DNA of 64,000 bases from Neoroseomonas oryzicola (GTDB lineage: Bacteria; Pseudomonadota; Alphaproteobacteria; Acetobacterales; Acetobacteraceae): NCBI RefSeq assembly GCF_012163135.1, contig NZ_JAAVUP010000002.1, positions 310,001 to 374,000 on the forward strand, written 5' to 3'. The position numbers and the translations under genes were made by a program. The notes beneath the pieces are model-generated. The model ran no database searches. It was not told where the DNA came from and was given only the letters and a program-made list of their open reading frames with translations. Position 1 is the first letter of the stretch, and each line of letters begins with the position of its first letter. Shown one piece after another: positions 37,781 through 48,915 of this stretch.

Positions 37781-40700
37781 ATGTCACGGTTCTTCATCGA
37801 GCGGCCGGTCCTCGCGAACGTGCTGGCCATCGTGCTCGTCGTCATCGGCGCGGTGTCGCTGTTCCGGCTGCCGGTCTCGGAATACCCGAACATCGTGCCG
37901 CCGACCGTGATGGTCACGGCGAACTACCCCGGCGCGACCGCGCAGACGGTCATCGACACGGTGGCCCTGCCGATCGAGAACCAGGTCAATGGCGTCGACG
38001 GCATGATCTACATGTCGTCCACCAGCGCGCCGGACGGCACCTACCGCCTGACCGTGACCTTCGAGATCGGGACCAACCCCGACACCGCGCAGGTTCTGGT
38101 GCAGAACCGGGTCTCGCTCGCGCTCGCCTCCCTGCCGCAATCGGTGCAGGCGCAGGGCGTCAGCGTGCAGAAGAAGAGCACCGCCATCCTGCAGATGGTC
38201 ACGCTCGATTCCGCCGACGACCGCTTCGATTCCGCCTTCCTGTCGAACTACGCCACGATAAACCTGGTCAACGTGCTGTCGCGCCTGCCGGGCGTGGGCA
38301 ACGTCAACGTCTTCGGCGCCGGTCGCTATGCCATGCGCATCTGGCTGGATCCGGAGAAGCTGCTGTCCTTCGGGCTCGACCCGGCCGACGTGATCCGCGC
38401 CATCCGCCAGCAGAACCAGGTGATCGCCGCGGGCCAGGTCGGCACGCCGCCGGCGCCCGCCAGCCAGCAGTTCCAGTACACCCTCGACGTCCAGTCGCGC
38501 CTCAGCGAGCCGGAGGAATTCGGCAGCATCGTCGTGAAGGACGAGACGCGGCAGGGCGGTCGCGTGGTCTATCTGCGCGACGTGGCGCGGATCGAACTCG
38601 GGGCGCAGAACTACGCCCAGGAATTCCGCCTGAACGGCCGCCGCGCCGCCGGCATCGCCATCTACCAGACGCCGGAGGCGAATTCGCTGCAGGTCGGCCA
38701 GCAGGTGCGCCGGACCATGGAGGATCTGTCGCGGCGCTTCCCCGAAGGCCTGCGCTTCGGCATCCCCTACGACACCACGACCTTCGTGAACGATTCGATC
38801 AACGAGGTCTACACGACGCTCTACCAGGCCGGCCTGCTGGTCCTCGTCGTCATCCTGGTCTTCCTGCAGAATTTCCGCGCGACGCTGGTGCCGGCGACGA
38901 CCGTGCCGGTGACGATCATCGGCGCCTTCGCCGGCATGGCCGCGCTCGGCTTCTCGGTGAACCTCACGACGCTGTTCGGCATCGTGCTCGCCATCGGCAT
39001 CGTGGTGGACGACGCCATCGTCATCGTCGAGGGCGTGACCAAGCATATCGAGGGCGGCAAGCCGGCGCGCGAGGCGGCGATCGAGGCGATGCGCGAATTG
39101 TTCGGCCCGATCATCGGCATCACGCTGGTGCTGATGTCGGTCTTCCTGCCGGCGGCCTTCGTGCCGGGGCTGACGGGGCAGATGTTCGCGCAGTTCGCCC
39201 TCGTCATCGCCGCGACGGCGCTGATCAGCGCCATCAACGCCGCGACGCTGAAGCCGACGCAGTGCGCGATGTGGCTGCGCATGCCGGTGCCGCCCGAGAA
39301 GCGCAACGTCGCCTACCGCGCCTTCAACCGCGTCTACGACGCCTTCGAACGCTGGTACGTCTCGGTCATCGCGCGGATGGTGCATTTCAGCGGGGTGATG
39401 GTCATCGCCGCCATGGTGGTCGCCGGCGGCGCGCTGTGGGGGCTGACCCGCATCCCGACCGGCTTCATCCCGGTGGACGACCAGGGCTACCTGATGCTCG
39501 CGGTCGACCTGCCGGAGGGCGCGGCGCTGGGCCGCACCACGGCGACGCTCGAACAGGCGCAGCGCATCGCGCGGTCGATCCCGGGGGTGGAGCAGGTCAT
39601 CACCATCTCGGGCGTCTCGCTGCTCGACAACTCGGCGGACCTCGCGAGCTCGGGCGCGGCCTGGGTGGTGCTGAAGCCCTTCGCCGAGCGCAACCGGCAC
39701 CCCGACCAGGGGCTGCTGCCGATCTACCAGCGGATGCAGCGTGAGCTCGCGGCCCTGCAGGATGGCCGCGCGGTGGTGCTGCCGCCGCCCGCCGTGCAGG
39801 GCATCGGCAATTCCGGCGGTTTCCAGATGCAGCTCGAACTGCTGGGCGGCAGCTTCGACTACCGCAAGCTCGAGGAACTGACGCGCCAGATCACCGAGCG
39901 TGCGTCGCGCGAGCCCTCGATCCGCAGCGCCATCACCACCTTCCGCGCCAATGCGCCGCAGGTGACCATCACGGTGGACCGCGCGCGGGCCGAACAGCTC
40001 CGTGTGCCGGTCGGCGACGTCTTCTCGATGCTGACGGATTTCGTCGGCTCGTCCTACGTCAACCAGTTCAACAAGTTCGGCCAGTCCCTGCAGGTCTACG
40101 TGCAGGCGGATTCCCGCTTCCGGCTGAACCCGGACGACCTGCTGACGCTGAACGTGCGCAGCCAGGACGGTCAGATGGTGCCGCTCGGCGCGGTGGCGAC
40201 GCTGGGCCAGGCGGTCGGGCCGCCGCTGGTCACGCTCTACAACCTCTATGCGTCCTCCACCATCGTGGGCAGCCCGGCGCCGGGCTACAGCTCGGGCCAG
40301 GCGATGGAGGCGATGGAGCGCGTCGCGCGCGAGGTGCTGCCGCGCGACGTCTCCTTCGAATGGACGGCGATGTCCTACCAGGAGAAGGTGACGGGCAACA
40401 CGCTGGTCTACGTCTTCGCGCTGTCCCTGCTGCTCGTCTATCTGTGCCTCGCCGGCCAGTACGAGAGCTGGATCCTGCCCTTCTCGGTGCTGTCGGCCGT
40501 GCCGCTCGCGCTGGTGGGGCCGGTGGTGGCGCTGTCCGCGGTGGGGGCGGCGAACAACCTGTATGTCCAGATCGGGCTGATGCTGCTGATCGCGCTGTCG
40601 GCGAAGAACGGCATCCTGATCGTCGAGGTCGCGCGCGAGGAGCGGCTGCTGAAGGGCAAGTCGATCATCGAGGCGGCGGTCGAGGCGTCGAAGATGCGGC

Positions 40701-40960
40701 TGCGCCCGATCCTGATGACCTCCTTCGCCTTCATCCTCGGCGTGCTGCCGCTGGTGCTGGCGACGGGGGCGGGGGCCAATGCGCGGAAGTCGCTCGGCAT
40801 CAGCGTGTTCAGCGGCATGATCGCCTCGACCTGCCTCGCGGTCCTGTTCGTGCCGTCCTTCTTCGTGGTGCTGCAGCGCTTCGACGAATGGCGGGCGCGG
40901 CGGAAGGCGGGTCCTGCGCCGGCACAGCCGCCCGAGGCGCCGTCCACGACCCCAGGCTGA
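37781..40960 (+). CDS. RND efflux inner-membrane permease, HAE1 family
   Basis: The 1059-residue pump shows the RND hallmarks: the N-terminal FIERPVLANVLAIVLVVIGAV helix, the periplasmic porter domain, TTLFGIVLAIGIVVDDAIVI with the conserved Asp pair for proton relay in TM4, a second porter half, and the final helices LIALSAKNGILIVEVARE and GVLPLVLATGAGANARKSLG. Together with the channel and adaptor upstream it forms a complete tripartite drug/solvent exporter. No regulator gene is next to the operon. Confidence 0.96.
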   Translation: MSRFFIERPVLANVLAIVLVVIGAVSLFRLPVSEYPNIVPPTVMVTANYPGATAQTVIDTVALPIENQVNGVDGMIYMSSTSAPDGTYRLTVTFEIGTNPDTAQVLVQNRVSLALASLPQSVQAQGVSVQKKSTAILQMVTLDSADDRFDSAFLSNYATINLVNVLSRLPGVGNVNVFGAGRYAMRIWLDPEKLLSFGLDPADVIRAIRQQNQVIAAGQVGTPPAPASQQFQYTLDVQSRLSEPEEFGSIVVKDETRQGGRVVYLRDVARIELGAQNYAQEFRLNGRRAAGIAIYQTPEANSLQVGQQVRRTMEDLSRRFPEGLRFGIPYDTTTFVNDSINEVYTTLYQAGLLVLVVILVFLQNFRATLVPATTVPVTIIGAFAGMAALGFSVNLTTLFGIVLAIGIVVDDAIVIVEGVTKHIEGGKPAREAAIEAMRELFGPIIGITLVLMSVFLPAAFVPGLTGQMFAQFALVIAATALISAINAATLKPTQCAMWLRMPVPPEKRNVAYRAFNRVYDAFERWYVSVIARMVHFSGVMVIAAMVVAGGALWGLTRIPTGFIPVDDQGYLMLAVDLPEGAALGRTTATLEQAQRIARSIPGVEQVITISGVSLLDNSADLASSGAAWVVLKPFAERNRHPDQGLLPIYQRMQRELAALQDGRAVVLPPPAVQGIGNSGGFQMQLELLGGSFDYRKLEELTRQITERASREPSIRSAITTFRANAPQVTITVDRARAEQLRVPVGDVFSMLTDFVGSSYVNQFNKFGQSLQVYVQADSRFRLNPDDLLTLNVRSQDGQMVPLGAVATLGQAVGPPLVTLYNLYASSTIVGSPAPGYSSGQAMEAMERVAREVLPRDVSFEWTAMSYQEKVTGNTLVYVFALSLLLVYLCLAGQYESWILPFSVLSAVPLALVGPVVALSAVGAANNLYVQIGLMLLIALSAKNGILIVEVAREERLLKGKSIIEAAVEASKMRLRPILMTSFAFILGVLPLVLATGAGANARKSLGISVFSGMIASTCLAVLFVPSFFVVLQRFDEWRARRKAGPAPAQPPEAPSTTPG

Positions 40961-41142
40961 CCTGCCCTGAGGCGGCGGTCGGGTTCGCCCAGGGGTTCAG
41001 GGCCCGTCCCGATCGGCCCGCTATCGACCGCACGGCGTGCATCTGCAGGCGCCGCGCCGGATACGGAAAGCCCCCCGAGAGGCCGGCCGCCGGCATCATG
41101 CCGCCCTTGCAAGGATGGCGGGTGCCGAGCAAGCATGCCGGC

Positions 41143-41889
41143 ATGCGCGCGCTCCTGATTCTGCTCGTTGTCCAGCTCGCCGCCTGCGCGCCCGATTACA
41201 CGGCGGTGCGTGACTGGGCGTCGCAAGCGCGTGACGCCATGCTGCCGATCGAGGCGACGCGCGCGCCGCGTCCTCCGGTCGCACCTGTCCCCGTTGCGCC
41301 GGTGACGCAGGGTGGCCAGGCCGGGGCGGTGCTGGCGCTGCAGGAGGGCGCCGCTGCATGGCTCGGGATGCTGGCCTTCCTCGCCGACGACGGCTGGCCG
41401 ACGCAGCGCGAGAATCCGCTGACCGACCTCGTCGCGCGGGTGCAGCCCTATGATGCCGAGGGCGCGGCGGGGCTGCACGAGTTGGGCGAGCTGATGGCCT
41501 ACGCCGCCCGGCGCGATACCCGCGCACCCTGGCTGTCGACCGCGGTGGAGCGCAGCGATCCCTCCTTCCAGAAGGTCATCGCGGCGCTGCAGCGTCAGTC
41601 GGCCGCCATGGCCGCGGAGGCGCCGGCGTCACCCCGAAGCGAACCACCCGGCAACGTGCCCCCGGCGCAGCGGACATTGGCGCAGCAGGTGGCCGCCATG
41701 CGTCAGGCCGATGCCGACCGTCAGCGCGTCGCGCGGGACGCCAGGGTTGCGGCCCTGGCCCGCGTGGCGGAAGGGCACGCGTTCCTGGTCGAGCACAAGG
41801 ACGACTTGTCGAAGAGCGATACGGCGCGGCTGCTCCGCGTGCAGGAGATGGAACTGCGCCGCTTGGTTCTGCTGGGCGTCGCCGGCTGA
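41143..41889 (+). CDS. Putative lipoprotein, hypothetical
   Basis: The 248-residue protein has a lipobox signal, ILLVVQLAACAPDY (Cys at about 15). The mature part is helical with charged coiled-coil-like stretches (about 165-245), e.g. AAMRQADADRQRVARDARVA, and a Pro/Val-rich linker near 42-55. No domain is recognised. ATG 41143 puts the lipobox at the N-terminus; the frame is open further upstream. The gene lies 182 bp after the efflux pump and may or may not be co-transcribed with it. Confidence 0.68.
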   Translation: MRALLILLVVQLAACAPDYTAVRDWASQARDAMLPIEATRAPRPPVAPVPVAPVTQGGQAGAVLALQEGAAAWLGMLAFLADDGWPTQRENPLTDLVARVQPYDAEGAAGLHELGELMAYAARRDTRAPWLSTAVERSDPSFQKVIAALQRQSAAMAAEAPASPRSEPPGNVPPAQRTLAQQVAAMRQADADRQRVARDARVAALARVAEGHAFLVEHKDDLSKSDTARLLRVQEMELRRLVLLGVAG

Positions 41890-41914
41890 CCGGCGGCGGC
41901 CGCGCGCCTGGGTC

Positions 41915-43048
41915 TCAGAAGCTGATGCCGAGCCCGAAGGATGCGCCGGTGATGTTCCGATCGGCGTAGAGGTAGTTCAGGGTGAACTGCACGCGGGAGA
42001 CCTCGAGGCCCATGGCGCCGAATTGCAGGCGTCCGACGTCGAACTCGATCCCGCCGCCGATCGTCGTCGACCAGGCGAAGCCCGTGGTCTGGCGCTGGTC
42101 CCCGAAATAGTAGGACGCCCCCCCGGTCACCACCCAGCGCAGGGGCCGGCGGAACACCTCGATCCCGGTTGGCCAGCGATACTGGCCCCAGACCCCGAAG
42201 GTCGACGACGTCGAGGTTCCGCGCGACGCCGGCAGCGAATCCCCGAAGGTCTGCAACCGCAGTTGCGTGTAGCGGGCCTGGAAGTCGATCTGCCGCTCCA
42301 CGCTGTAGTTGAAGTAGGTCAGCATCAGCGATCCGCCGGCGCCCCAGACATTGGCGTGTACGTCCGACAGCGCGGACGGCTCGCTCCTGTCCCGCCACCA
42401 GGCGAGGAAGCTGGAGGCCAGCGCGATGTCGGAGGCCGCGTAGCCGCCGGCAACGTTCAGGATCGGCGTCACATAGAGGCTGTCGGCGAGGTAGAAGTCC
42501 CAGCCTATGCCCAGGGTGGTCGTGAAGTTGTTCCAGCGCACCGAGACGTCGCGCGTTCCCTCGCCCCGCAGGACCGCGCGCGGATCGTACCGCGTGTAGG
42601 ACCCGTAGATCTCGAGCCAAAGGGGAAAGGACTCGTCCACCTCGAAGCCGAAGCCGAACTGGCTGAGGGTGAGCGTCGGGTCGCCTTCCTCGGGGCCGGC
42701 GGTGTTGCGGTTGACTTGCAGCGTGCTGGCTGACGCGGCGGGGATCGCCCCATAGGCCATCAGGCCCAGCACGCCGGCGTGGCGGGGCTGGAGCGTCGAT
42801 CGGAGCTGCGCCAGTCGGTCCAGGGCGGCGGCGCGCGCCGCCCCGTCTGCGAAGGGCACGACCGTCTGGGCGCAAAGAGGGCGGGCGTCGGCCACGAGAA
42901 GCCATGCCACGAGGCCGACGCCTGCGAGCATGCCGTTGCGGCGAAGATCGATCGGCCTGCGGTTCGTGGCGGCAAGTCCTGGTTTCCGCGCGGGCACAGC
43001 CGGGCTGCGCGGGCGGTTTGCGCTGACAGGTCCAGGGACGGCCGGCAT
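41915..43048 (-). CDS. Outer-membrane beta-barrel protein (autotransporter-domain-like)
   Basis: The 377-residue protein has a long basic N-terminal part before a hydrophobic stretch (MLAGVGLVAWLLVADARPLCAQ) ending in a signal-peptidase site, then alternating aromatic strands with Tyr/Phe/Trp typical of a barrel and a C-terminal FGLGISF closing signature. ATG 43048 has GAGGAACGCAG upstream; a later ATG at 42931 would start right at the signal sequence but lacks a ribosome-binding site. It resembles barrel proteins of the OmpA/autotransporter type but no passenger is seen. Confidence 0.72.
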   Translation of the reverse strand: MPAVPGPVSANRPRSPAVPARKPGLAATNRRPIDLRRNGMLAGVGLVAWLLVADARPLCAQTVVPFADGAARAAALDRLAQLRSTLQPRHAGVLGLMAYGAIPAASASTLQVNRNTAGPEEGDPTLTLSQFGFGFEVDESFPLWLEIYGSYTRYDPRAVLRGEGTRDVSVRWNNFTTTLGIGWDFYLADSLYVTPILNVAGGYAASDIALASSFLAWWRDRSEPSALSDVHANVWGAGGSLMLTYFNYSVERQIDFQARYTQLRLQTFGDSLPASRGTSTSSTFGVWGQYRWPTGIEVFRRPLRWVVTGGASYYFGDQRQTTGFAWSTTIGGGIEFDVGRLQFGAMGLEVSRVQFTLNYLYADRNITGASFGLGISF

Positions 43049-43358
43049 CTGCGTTCCTCGATAACAGTCCGCAGCATTCCGTGTCGATACCGATCCGGGC
43101 ATGCCCGGTCCATCGCGCGGCGCCGAATCCTGCCGCGCATCGGATTGCATCCGCGGCACGGGACCCCCCGCGGGTCTTGGTCATTCAATCCGAGTCGGAG
43201 TTCCGGTGCGGCATGGCTGGCTGATCGACGGGTTGGGGAGGGGCCGTGGACACGCGCATCGACGGCTCAGGACCTCGCCTTCGCTGCGCGGCCCGCGGCG
43301 GGGCTGGCAGGGCTTCGGAATGGCATCAGCAACGGGTGAGGCTGGCGCCTGAGACCTC
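43049..43358. other. Gene-free 310-bp stretch
   Basis: This lies between the start of the outer-membrane protein gene and the stop of the lipoprotein gene, both on the minus strand. It should hold the promoter of the former. Short frames cross it on both strands, but none has a ribosome-binding site or family signature. No clear hairpin terminator or promoter is visible. Confidence 0.45.
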
Positions 43359-43730
43359 TCACCGTCCCCGGTGCTCAATGACCAAGCCAGCCGGTCTCTG
43401 ACCCCAATCGATCGCCGGGAATGCCTGGCTACAGGAGCCACGGACAAGCGCGCGGTTCATCGTGGTGACGCCAAAGACGACCCCATCCTGGAACCAAACG
43501 GTGCCGTAGGTGTCCTGGCGCATGCCGGTCTCGCAGAACTGCCAGGCTTCACTCTGGTCCCGGAAGGAACGATCGCCGGGCGGGCCGAGGATCTGGCGGA
43601 CCTGGGCGGCCGACATGCCACGATCGATAGCGTTCAGGCGCGTGCGCAGGCCTCTGACTTCCCCGTCACCTCCGAAGCTGCAGGCAGCGAGTTGGACGGC
43701 CGAGGCGACGGCAAGTGTCCGGAGGCGCAC
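43359..43730 (-). CDS. Small lipoprotein, BamE/SmpA-like
   Basis: From the GTG at 43730 this is 123 residues with a lipoprotein signal (LAVASAVQLAAC; Cys about 19) and a mature domain containing NAIDRGMSAAQVRQILGPPG, the pattern of the BamE/SmpA-OmlA fold, then WQFCETGMRQDTYGTVWFQDG. BamE stabilises the outer-membrane protein assembly machine; whether this is BamE or a paralogue is unclear. AAAGGATC precedes the GTG; an ATG upstream at 43808 would give a non-signal N-terminus. GC content is lower than in neighbouring genes. Confidence 0.68.
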   Translation of the reverse strand: MRLRTLAVASAVQLAACSFGGDGEVRGLRTRLNAIDRGMSAAQVRQILGPPGDRSFRDQSEAWQFCETGMRQDTYGTVWFQDGVVFGVTTMNRALVRGSCSQAFPAIDWGQRPAGLVIEHRGR

Positions 43731-43934
43731 GGAACGATCCTTCGTGGGGTGATAGGAATCTGCCCGTCGTTCGGCGACCCAATCAACGAGCAAAGCCCGA
43801 TGCCACATCCGGTGGGTTCATCGGCTGCCGGTGCGTGAGTCCCTGGCTGCGCGCCCGGCGCACTGCAGACATGAGGACGCCTTCGTGGCTTTCAGCCGCC
43901 GGGTCGGTCCAATGCATTGAAATTTCGGAAAAAA

Positions 43935-44024
<90 letters not shown>

Positions 44025-44075
44025 GCACGGGGCCGGCTGGCGCCGGCCCGAAGGCCCCCGGTCGAGGGGACCCGC

Positions 44076-44104
44076 CGTATAGTCGGACCCTCGGCCGCGC
44101 GCAA
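44076..44104 (-). promoter_or_regulatory. Candidate promoter of tRNA-Ser
   Basis: On the minus strand TTGCGC (44104-44099) and TATACG (44081-44076) are spaced by 17 bp and lie about 52 bp upstream of the mature tRNA 5' end. The -35 and -10 matches are fair; no other candidate is as good in this short region. Confidence 0.4.
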
Positions 44105-44239
44105 CGCCCCCTGGCCGTTGACGCGCCACCCAGCCCGGCGCTATACGCCCCGCTCCCACGGCGGCGCCTCGGTGCCGCCGGCCTTTGTTTTTGGGCGAAA
44201 GCCCGGAAACCACACAGTTAGAGAGTCCCGGGGCGACCC

Positions 44240-44557
44240 ATGACCTACGCAGTGATCCGCACCGGCGGCAAGCAGTACCGCGTCACCCCCGACGCCGTGC
44301 TCACCGTCGAGAAGCTCGAGGCCGAGCCCGGCTCGACCGTGACCTTCCACGACGTCCTCCTGGTGGGCGGCGAGGCCGGCCTGACCGTCGGCGCGCCGAC
44401 CGTCCCGGGCGCCTCCGTCACCGCGACGGTCGTCGAGCAGTCGCGTGGCGACAAGGTCATCATCTTCAAGAAGCGCCGTCGTCAGAACAGCCGGCGCAAG
44501 AACGGCCATCGCCAGCACCAGACGGTGCTGAAGATCGCCGCCATCACCGCGGCGTAA
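44240..44557 (+). CDS. rplU: 50S ribosomal protein L21
   Basis: The 105-residue protein is L21, which binds 23S rRNA with L20. It starts [16 protein letters not shown], has the [16 protein letters not shown] beta segment, and the basic [20 protein letters not shown] segment followed by HRQHQT. Length is normal. rpmA follows 13 bp downstream, the universal rplU-rpmA order. Confidence 0.98.
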   Translation: MTYAVIRTGGKQYRVTPDAVLTVEKLEAEPGSTVTFHDVLLVGGEAGLTVGAPTVPGASVTATVVEQSRGDKVIIFKKRRRQNSRRKNGHRQHQTVLKIAAITAA

Positions 44558-44570
44558 GGAGCACCCCACC

Positions 44571-46405
<1,835 letters not shown>

Positions 46406-46530
46406 GGGGCCACTCCTCATTCGTTCAGGAGGCGCGACGATAGGCTGCGGGGCGGCGGAGGCAAGCGGCATGTCGTGCCCGGCCGTCCCGCCTTCAGGCC
46501 GGGCGTCCCGCATGCTAACAGCCGGCGGCC

Positions 46531-47649
46531 ATGTCCGAGACCACCCTCGCCAGCGCGAAGCGCATCGTCGTCAAGATCGGCTCCGCCCTGGTGGTGGACG
46601 AGAAGACGGCCACGCCGCACAGCGGCTGGCTGGCCTCCGTCGCGGCCGACGTCGCCGCGCTGCGCGCCCAGGGCAAGGAGGTCGTGCTGGTCTCCTCCGG
46701 CGCCATCGCGCTCGCGCGCCGCGCGCTGGGGCTGACGCGACGCAAGCTGCGGCTCGAGGAGAAGCAGGCCGCGGCCGCGGTGGGGCAGATCCGCCTCGCG
46801 GGCGCCTGGCAGGAAGCGCTGTCGGCGCACGGCATGAACGCCGCGCAGCTGCTGCTGACGCTCGAGGATTCCGAGGACCGCCGCCGCTACCTCAACGCGC
46901 GTGCGACCATCGCGACGCTGCTCGGCCTCGGCTGCGTGCCCGTCATCAACGAGAACGACACCGTCGCCACCGCCGAGATCCGCTTCGGCGACAACGATCG
47001 CCTCGCCGCGCGCGTCGCGGAGATGATCAGCGCCGATGCGCTGGTGCTGCTGTCGGACATCGACGGCCTCTACACCGCCGATCCGCGCAAGGATCCTGCC
47101 GCCGCCCACCTGCCGGTGGTCGAGCGCCTGACCGACGAGATCATGGCCATGGGGGGCGAGCCGCCGCCCGGCTACTCCTCGGGCGGGATGCGCACCAAGC
47201 TGATCGCCGCGCGCATCGCGACCGGGGCGGGCTGCGCCATGGCGATCGCGCTGGGCAAGCGGGACAATCCGCTGTCGGCCATGCTCGATGGCGCGCGCTG
47301 CACCTGGTTCCTGCCGGCGCCCGAGGGCCGCACCGCGCGCAAGCGCTGGATCGCTGGCAGCATCGCCCCGCTTGGCGTGCTCACGGTCGATGCGGGCGCG
47401 GCGCGGGCGCTGTCGCGCGGTTCCTCCCTGCTGCCGGCCGGCGTGCGCGCCGTGGAAGGCAGTTTCGAGCGCGGCGACCCGCTCAGCGTGCGCGACGAGG
47501 CGGGACACGAACTCGCCCGCGGCCTCTCGGCCTATGATGCGGAAGCGGCGCGGCGCATCGCGGGGCATCGCAGCGAGGAACTCGAAGCCATCCTCGGCTG
47601 GCGCGGCCGCGACGAGATCATCCACCGCGACGACCTCGTGCTGCTCTGA
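46531..47649 (+). CDS. proB: Glutamate 5-kinase
   Basis: ProB phosphorylates glutamate in the first step of proline synthesis. The 372-residue protein has an amino-acid-kinase domain with [36 protein letters not shown] and [13 protein letters not shown], and a C-terminal PUA domain (about 280-365). The next pathway gene proA lies 4.2 kb downstream, separated by three inserted genes, whereas the two are usually adjacent in this block. Confidence 0.96.
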   Translation: MSETTLASAKRIVVKIGSALVVDEKTATPHSGWLASVAADVAALRAQGKEVVLVSSGAIALARRALGLTRRKLRLEEKQAAAAVGQIRLAGAWQEALSAHGMNAAQLLLTLEDSEDRRRYLNARATIATLLGLGCVPVINENDTVATAEIRFGDNDRLAARVAEMISADALVLLSDIDGLYTADPRKDPAAAHLPVVERLTDEIMAMGGEPPPGYSSGGMRTKLIAARIATGAGCAMAIALGKRDNPLSAMLDGARCTWFLPAPEGRTARKRWIAGSIAPLGVLTVDAGAARALSRGSSLLPAGVRAVEGSFERGDPLSVRDEAGHELARGLSAYDAEAARRIAGHRSEELEAILGWRGRDEIIHRDDLVLL

Positions 47650-47704
47650 TCTTCCGTCCCCGCCTGGCCCCGTGCGACACAGGGCGAAACCGGGACGGAA
47701 CGCC

Positions 47705-48679
47705 ATGACCCTTCGCCTGCCGCGCCGCGCGCTGATCGCCGCCGCCACCCTGCCGCTCGCCCGCCCCGCGCTCGCGCAGGACGCCTTCCCCAATCGGCCG
47801 CTGCGCATGCTGGTGGGCTTCACCCCCGGCGGCGCGGTCGACATCTCGGCGCGCAGCTTCACCCCGAAGATGGGCGATGCGCTCGGCCAGCCGGTCATCG
47901 TCGACAACCGCCCCGGCGCCGGGTCCAACATCGCGACCGAGGCCGCCGCCCGCAGCCCGGCCGACGGGCACACCATGCTGCTCGCGACGCTCGGCGCGCT
48001 GGTGGTCAGCCCGATGGTGATGCGCCTCGCCTTCGATCCGCAGCGCGACCTCGCGCCGGTCTCGATCGCGGTCGACCTGTTCAACATCCTGGTGGTGCCG
48101 GCCGACCGGCCCTGGCGCAGCACGGCGGAGCTGATCGCGGCGGCCAAGGCCGCGCCCGGGCGCCTGTCCTACGGCACCAGCGGCATCGCCGGCAGCCCGC
48201 ACCTCGCGGGCGTGCTGTTCGACCGCATGGCGGGAATCGAGACGGTGCCGGTGCACTACCGCGGTGGCGCGCTGATCGCGACGGACCTGCTTTCGGGGCG
48301 CATCGATTTCTCCTTCGCCACCGCGCCGTCCGTGCTGCCCCATGTGCAGTCGGGCCGGCTGCGCGCGCTTGCCGTCCCGACCATCCAGCGCTCGCGCCTG
48401 CTGCCGGAGGTCCCGACCGTCGCGGAATCCGGCGTGCCTGGCTTCGACGTGCCCGGGTGGTATGCCGTCGTGGTCCCGCGCGGCACGCCCGAACCGGCGA
48501 TCGCGCGGCTGAACGCCGCGATGCGCGTCGCACTCGAGGACGCCGAGGTGACCGCGACGCTGAACCGCAACGGCCTCGAGCCCATGCCGACCACGCCGGC
48601 CCAGTTCGCCGCCGCCTGGGAGGCGGAGCGGGCGAAATGGGAGCCGATCATCCGCGAGAGCGGCATCCGCATCGAGTAG
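47705..48679 (+). CDS. Bug/TctC-family tripartite tricarboxylate solute receptor
   Basis: The 324-residue periplasmic binding protein has an RR-containing signal peptide (MTLRLPRRALIAAATLPLARPALAQ) and the Bug-family hallmarks PLRMLVGFTPGGAVDISAR and VIVDNRPGAGSNIATEAAA, plus the usual YGTSGIAGSPHLAG core. It would bind an organic acid or similar ligand. No TctA/TctB transporter is encoded nearby, as is common for these expanded receptors. It lies between proB and proA. Confidence 0.93.
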   Translation: MTLRLPRRALIAAATLPLARPALAQDAFPNRPLRMLVGFTPGGAVDISARSFTPKMGDALGQPVIVDNRPGAGSNIATEAAARSPADGHTMLLATLGALVVSPMVMRLAFDPQRDLAPVSIAVDLFNILVVPADRPWRSTAELIAAAKAAPGRLSYGTSGIAGSPHLAGVLFDRMAGIETVPVHYRGGALIATDLLSGRIDFSFATAPSVLPHVQSGRLRALAVPTIQRSRLLPEVPTVAESGVPGFDVPGWYAVVVPRGTPEPAIARLNAAMRVALEDAEVTATLNRNGLEPMPTTPAQFAAAWEAERAKWEPIIRESGIRIE

Positions 48680-48915
48680 GACGGCCCCGTCGCGTGGAAC
48701 CGCAGCCCCCTGCCGAAAGGGGGGCCAGGGTCGCCCTGTTCGATGCTTCCGGGATGGGCGCATCCTTCCCCGCACGTCCCGGCCATGACCATCAGGAGCA
48801 TCGGCGTGACACGCCCGGCCTGGAGGATGGCGGATGCACCCCGCGCCGGCATGACCGAGGTCGCGACCCCGTTCGCCAGTGGCGGCATGGGTGAGGCCGG
48901 CGTATTCGACATGCC

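Noticed and set aside
36295-37917. Long minus-strand frame opposite the RND adaptor gene
   Set aside because: It crosses three plus-strand gene junctions and has no recognisable domain.
43181-43447. Small minus-strand coding frame in the gap before the lipoprotein gene
   Set aside because: It overlaps the lipoprotein gene's 3' end, has no ribosome-binding site and no family resemblance.
48680-48915. Possible small gene between the Bug receptor and the membrane protein
   Set aside because: Short frames in the region have no start signal or conserved character; it is left as intergenic.
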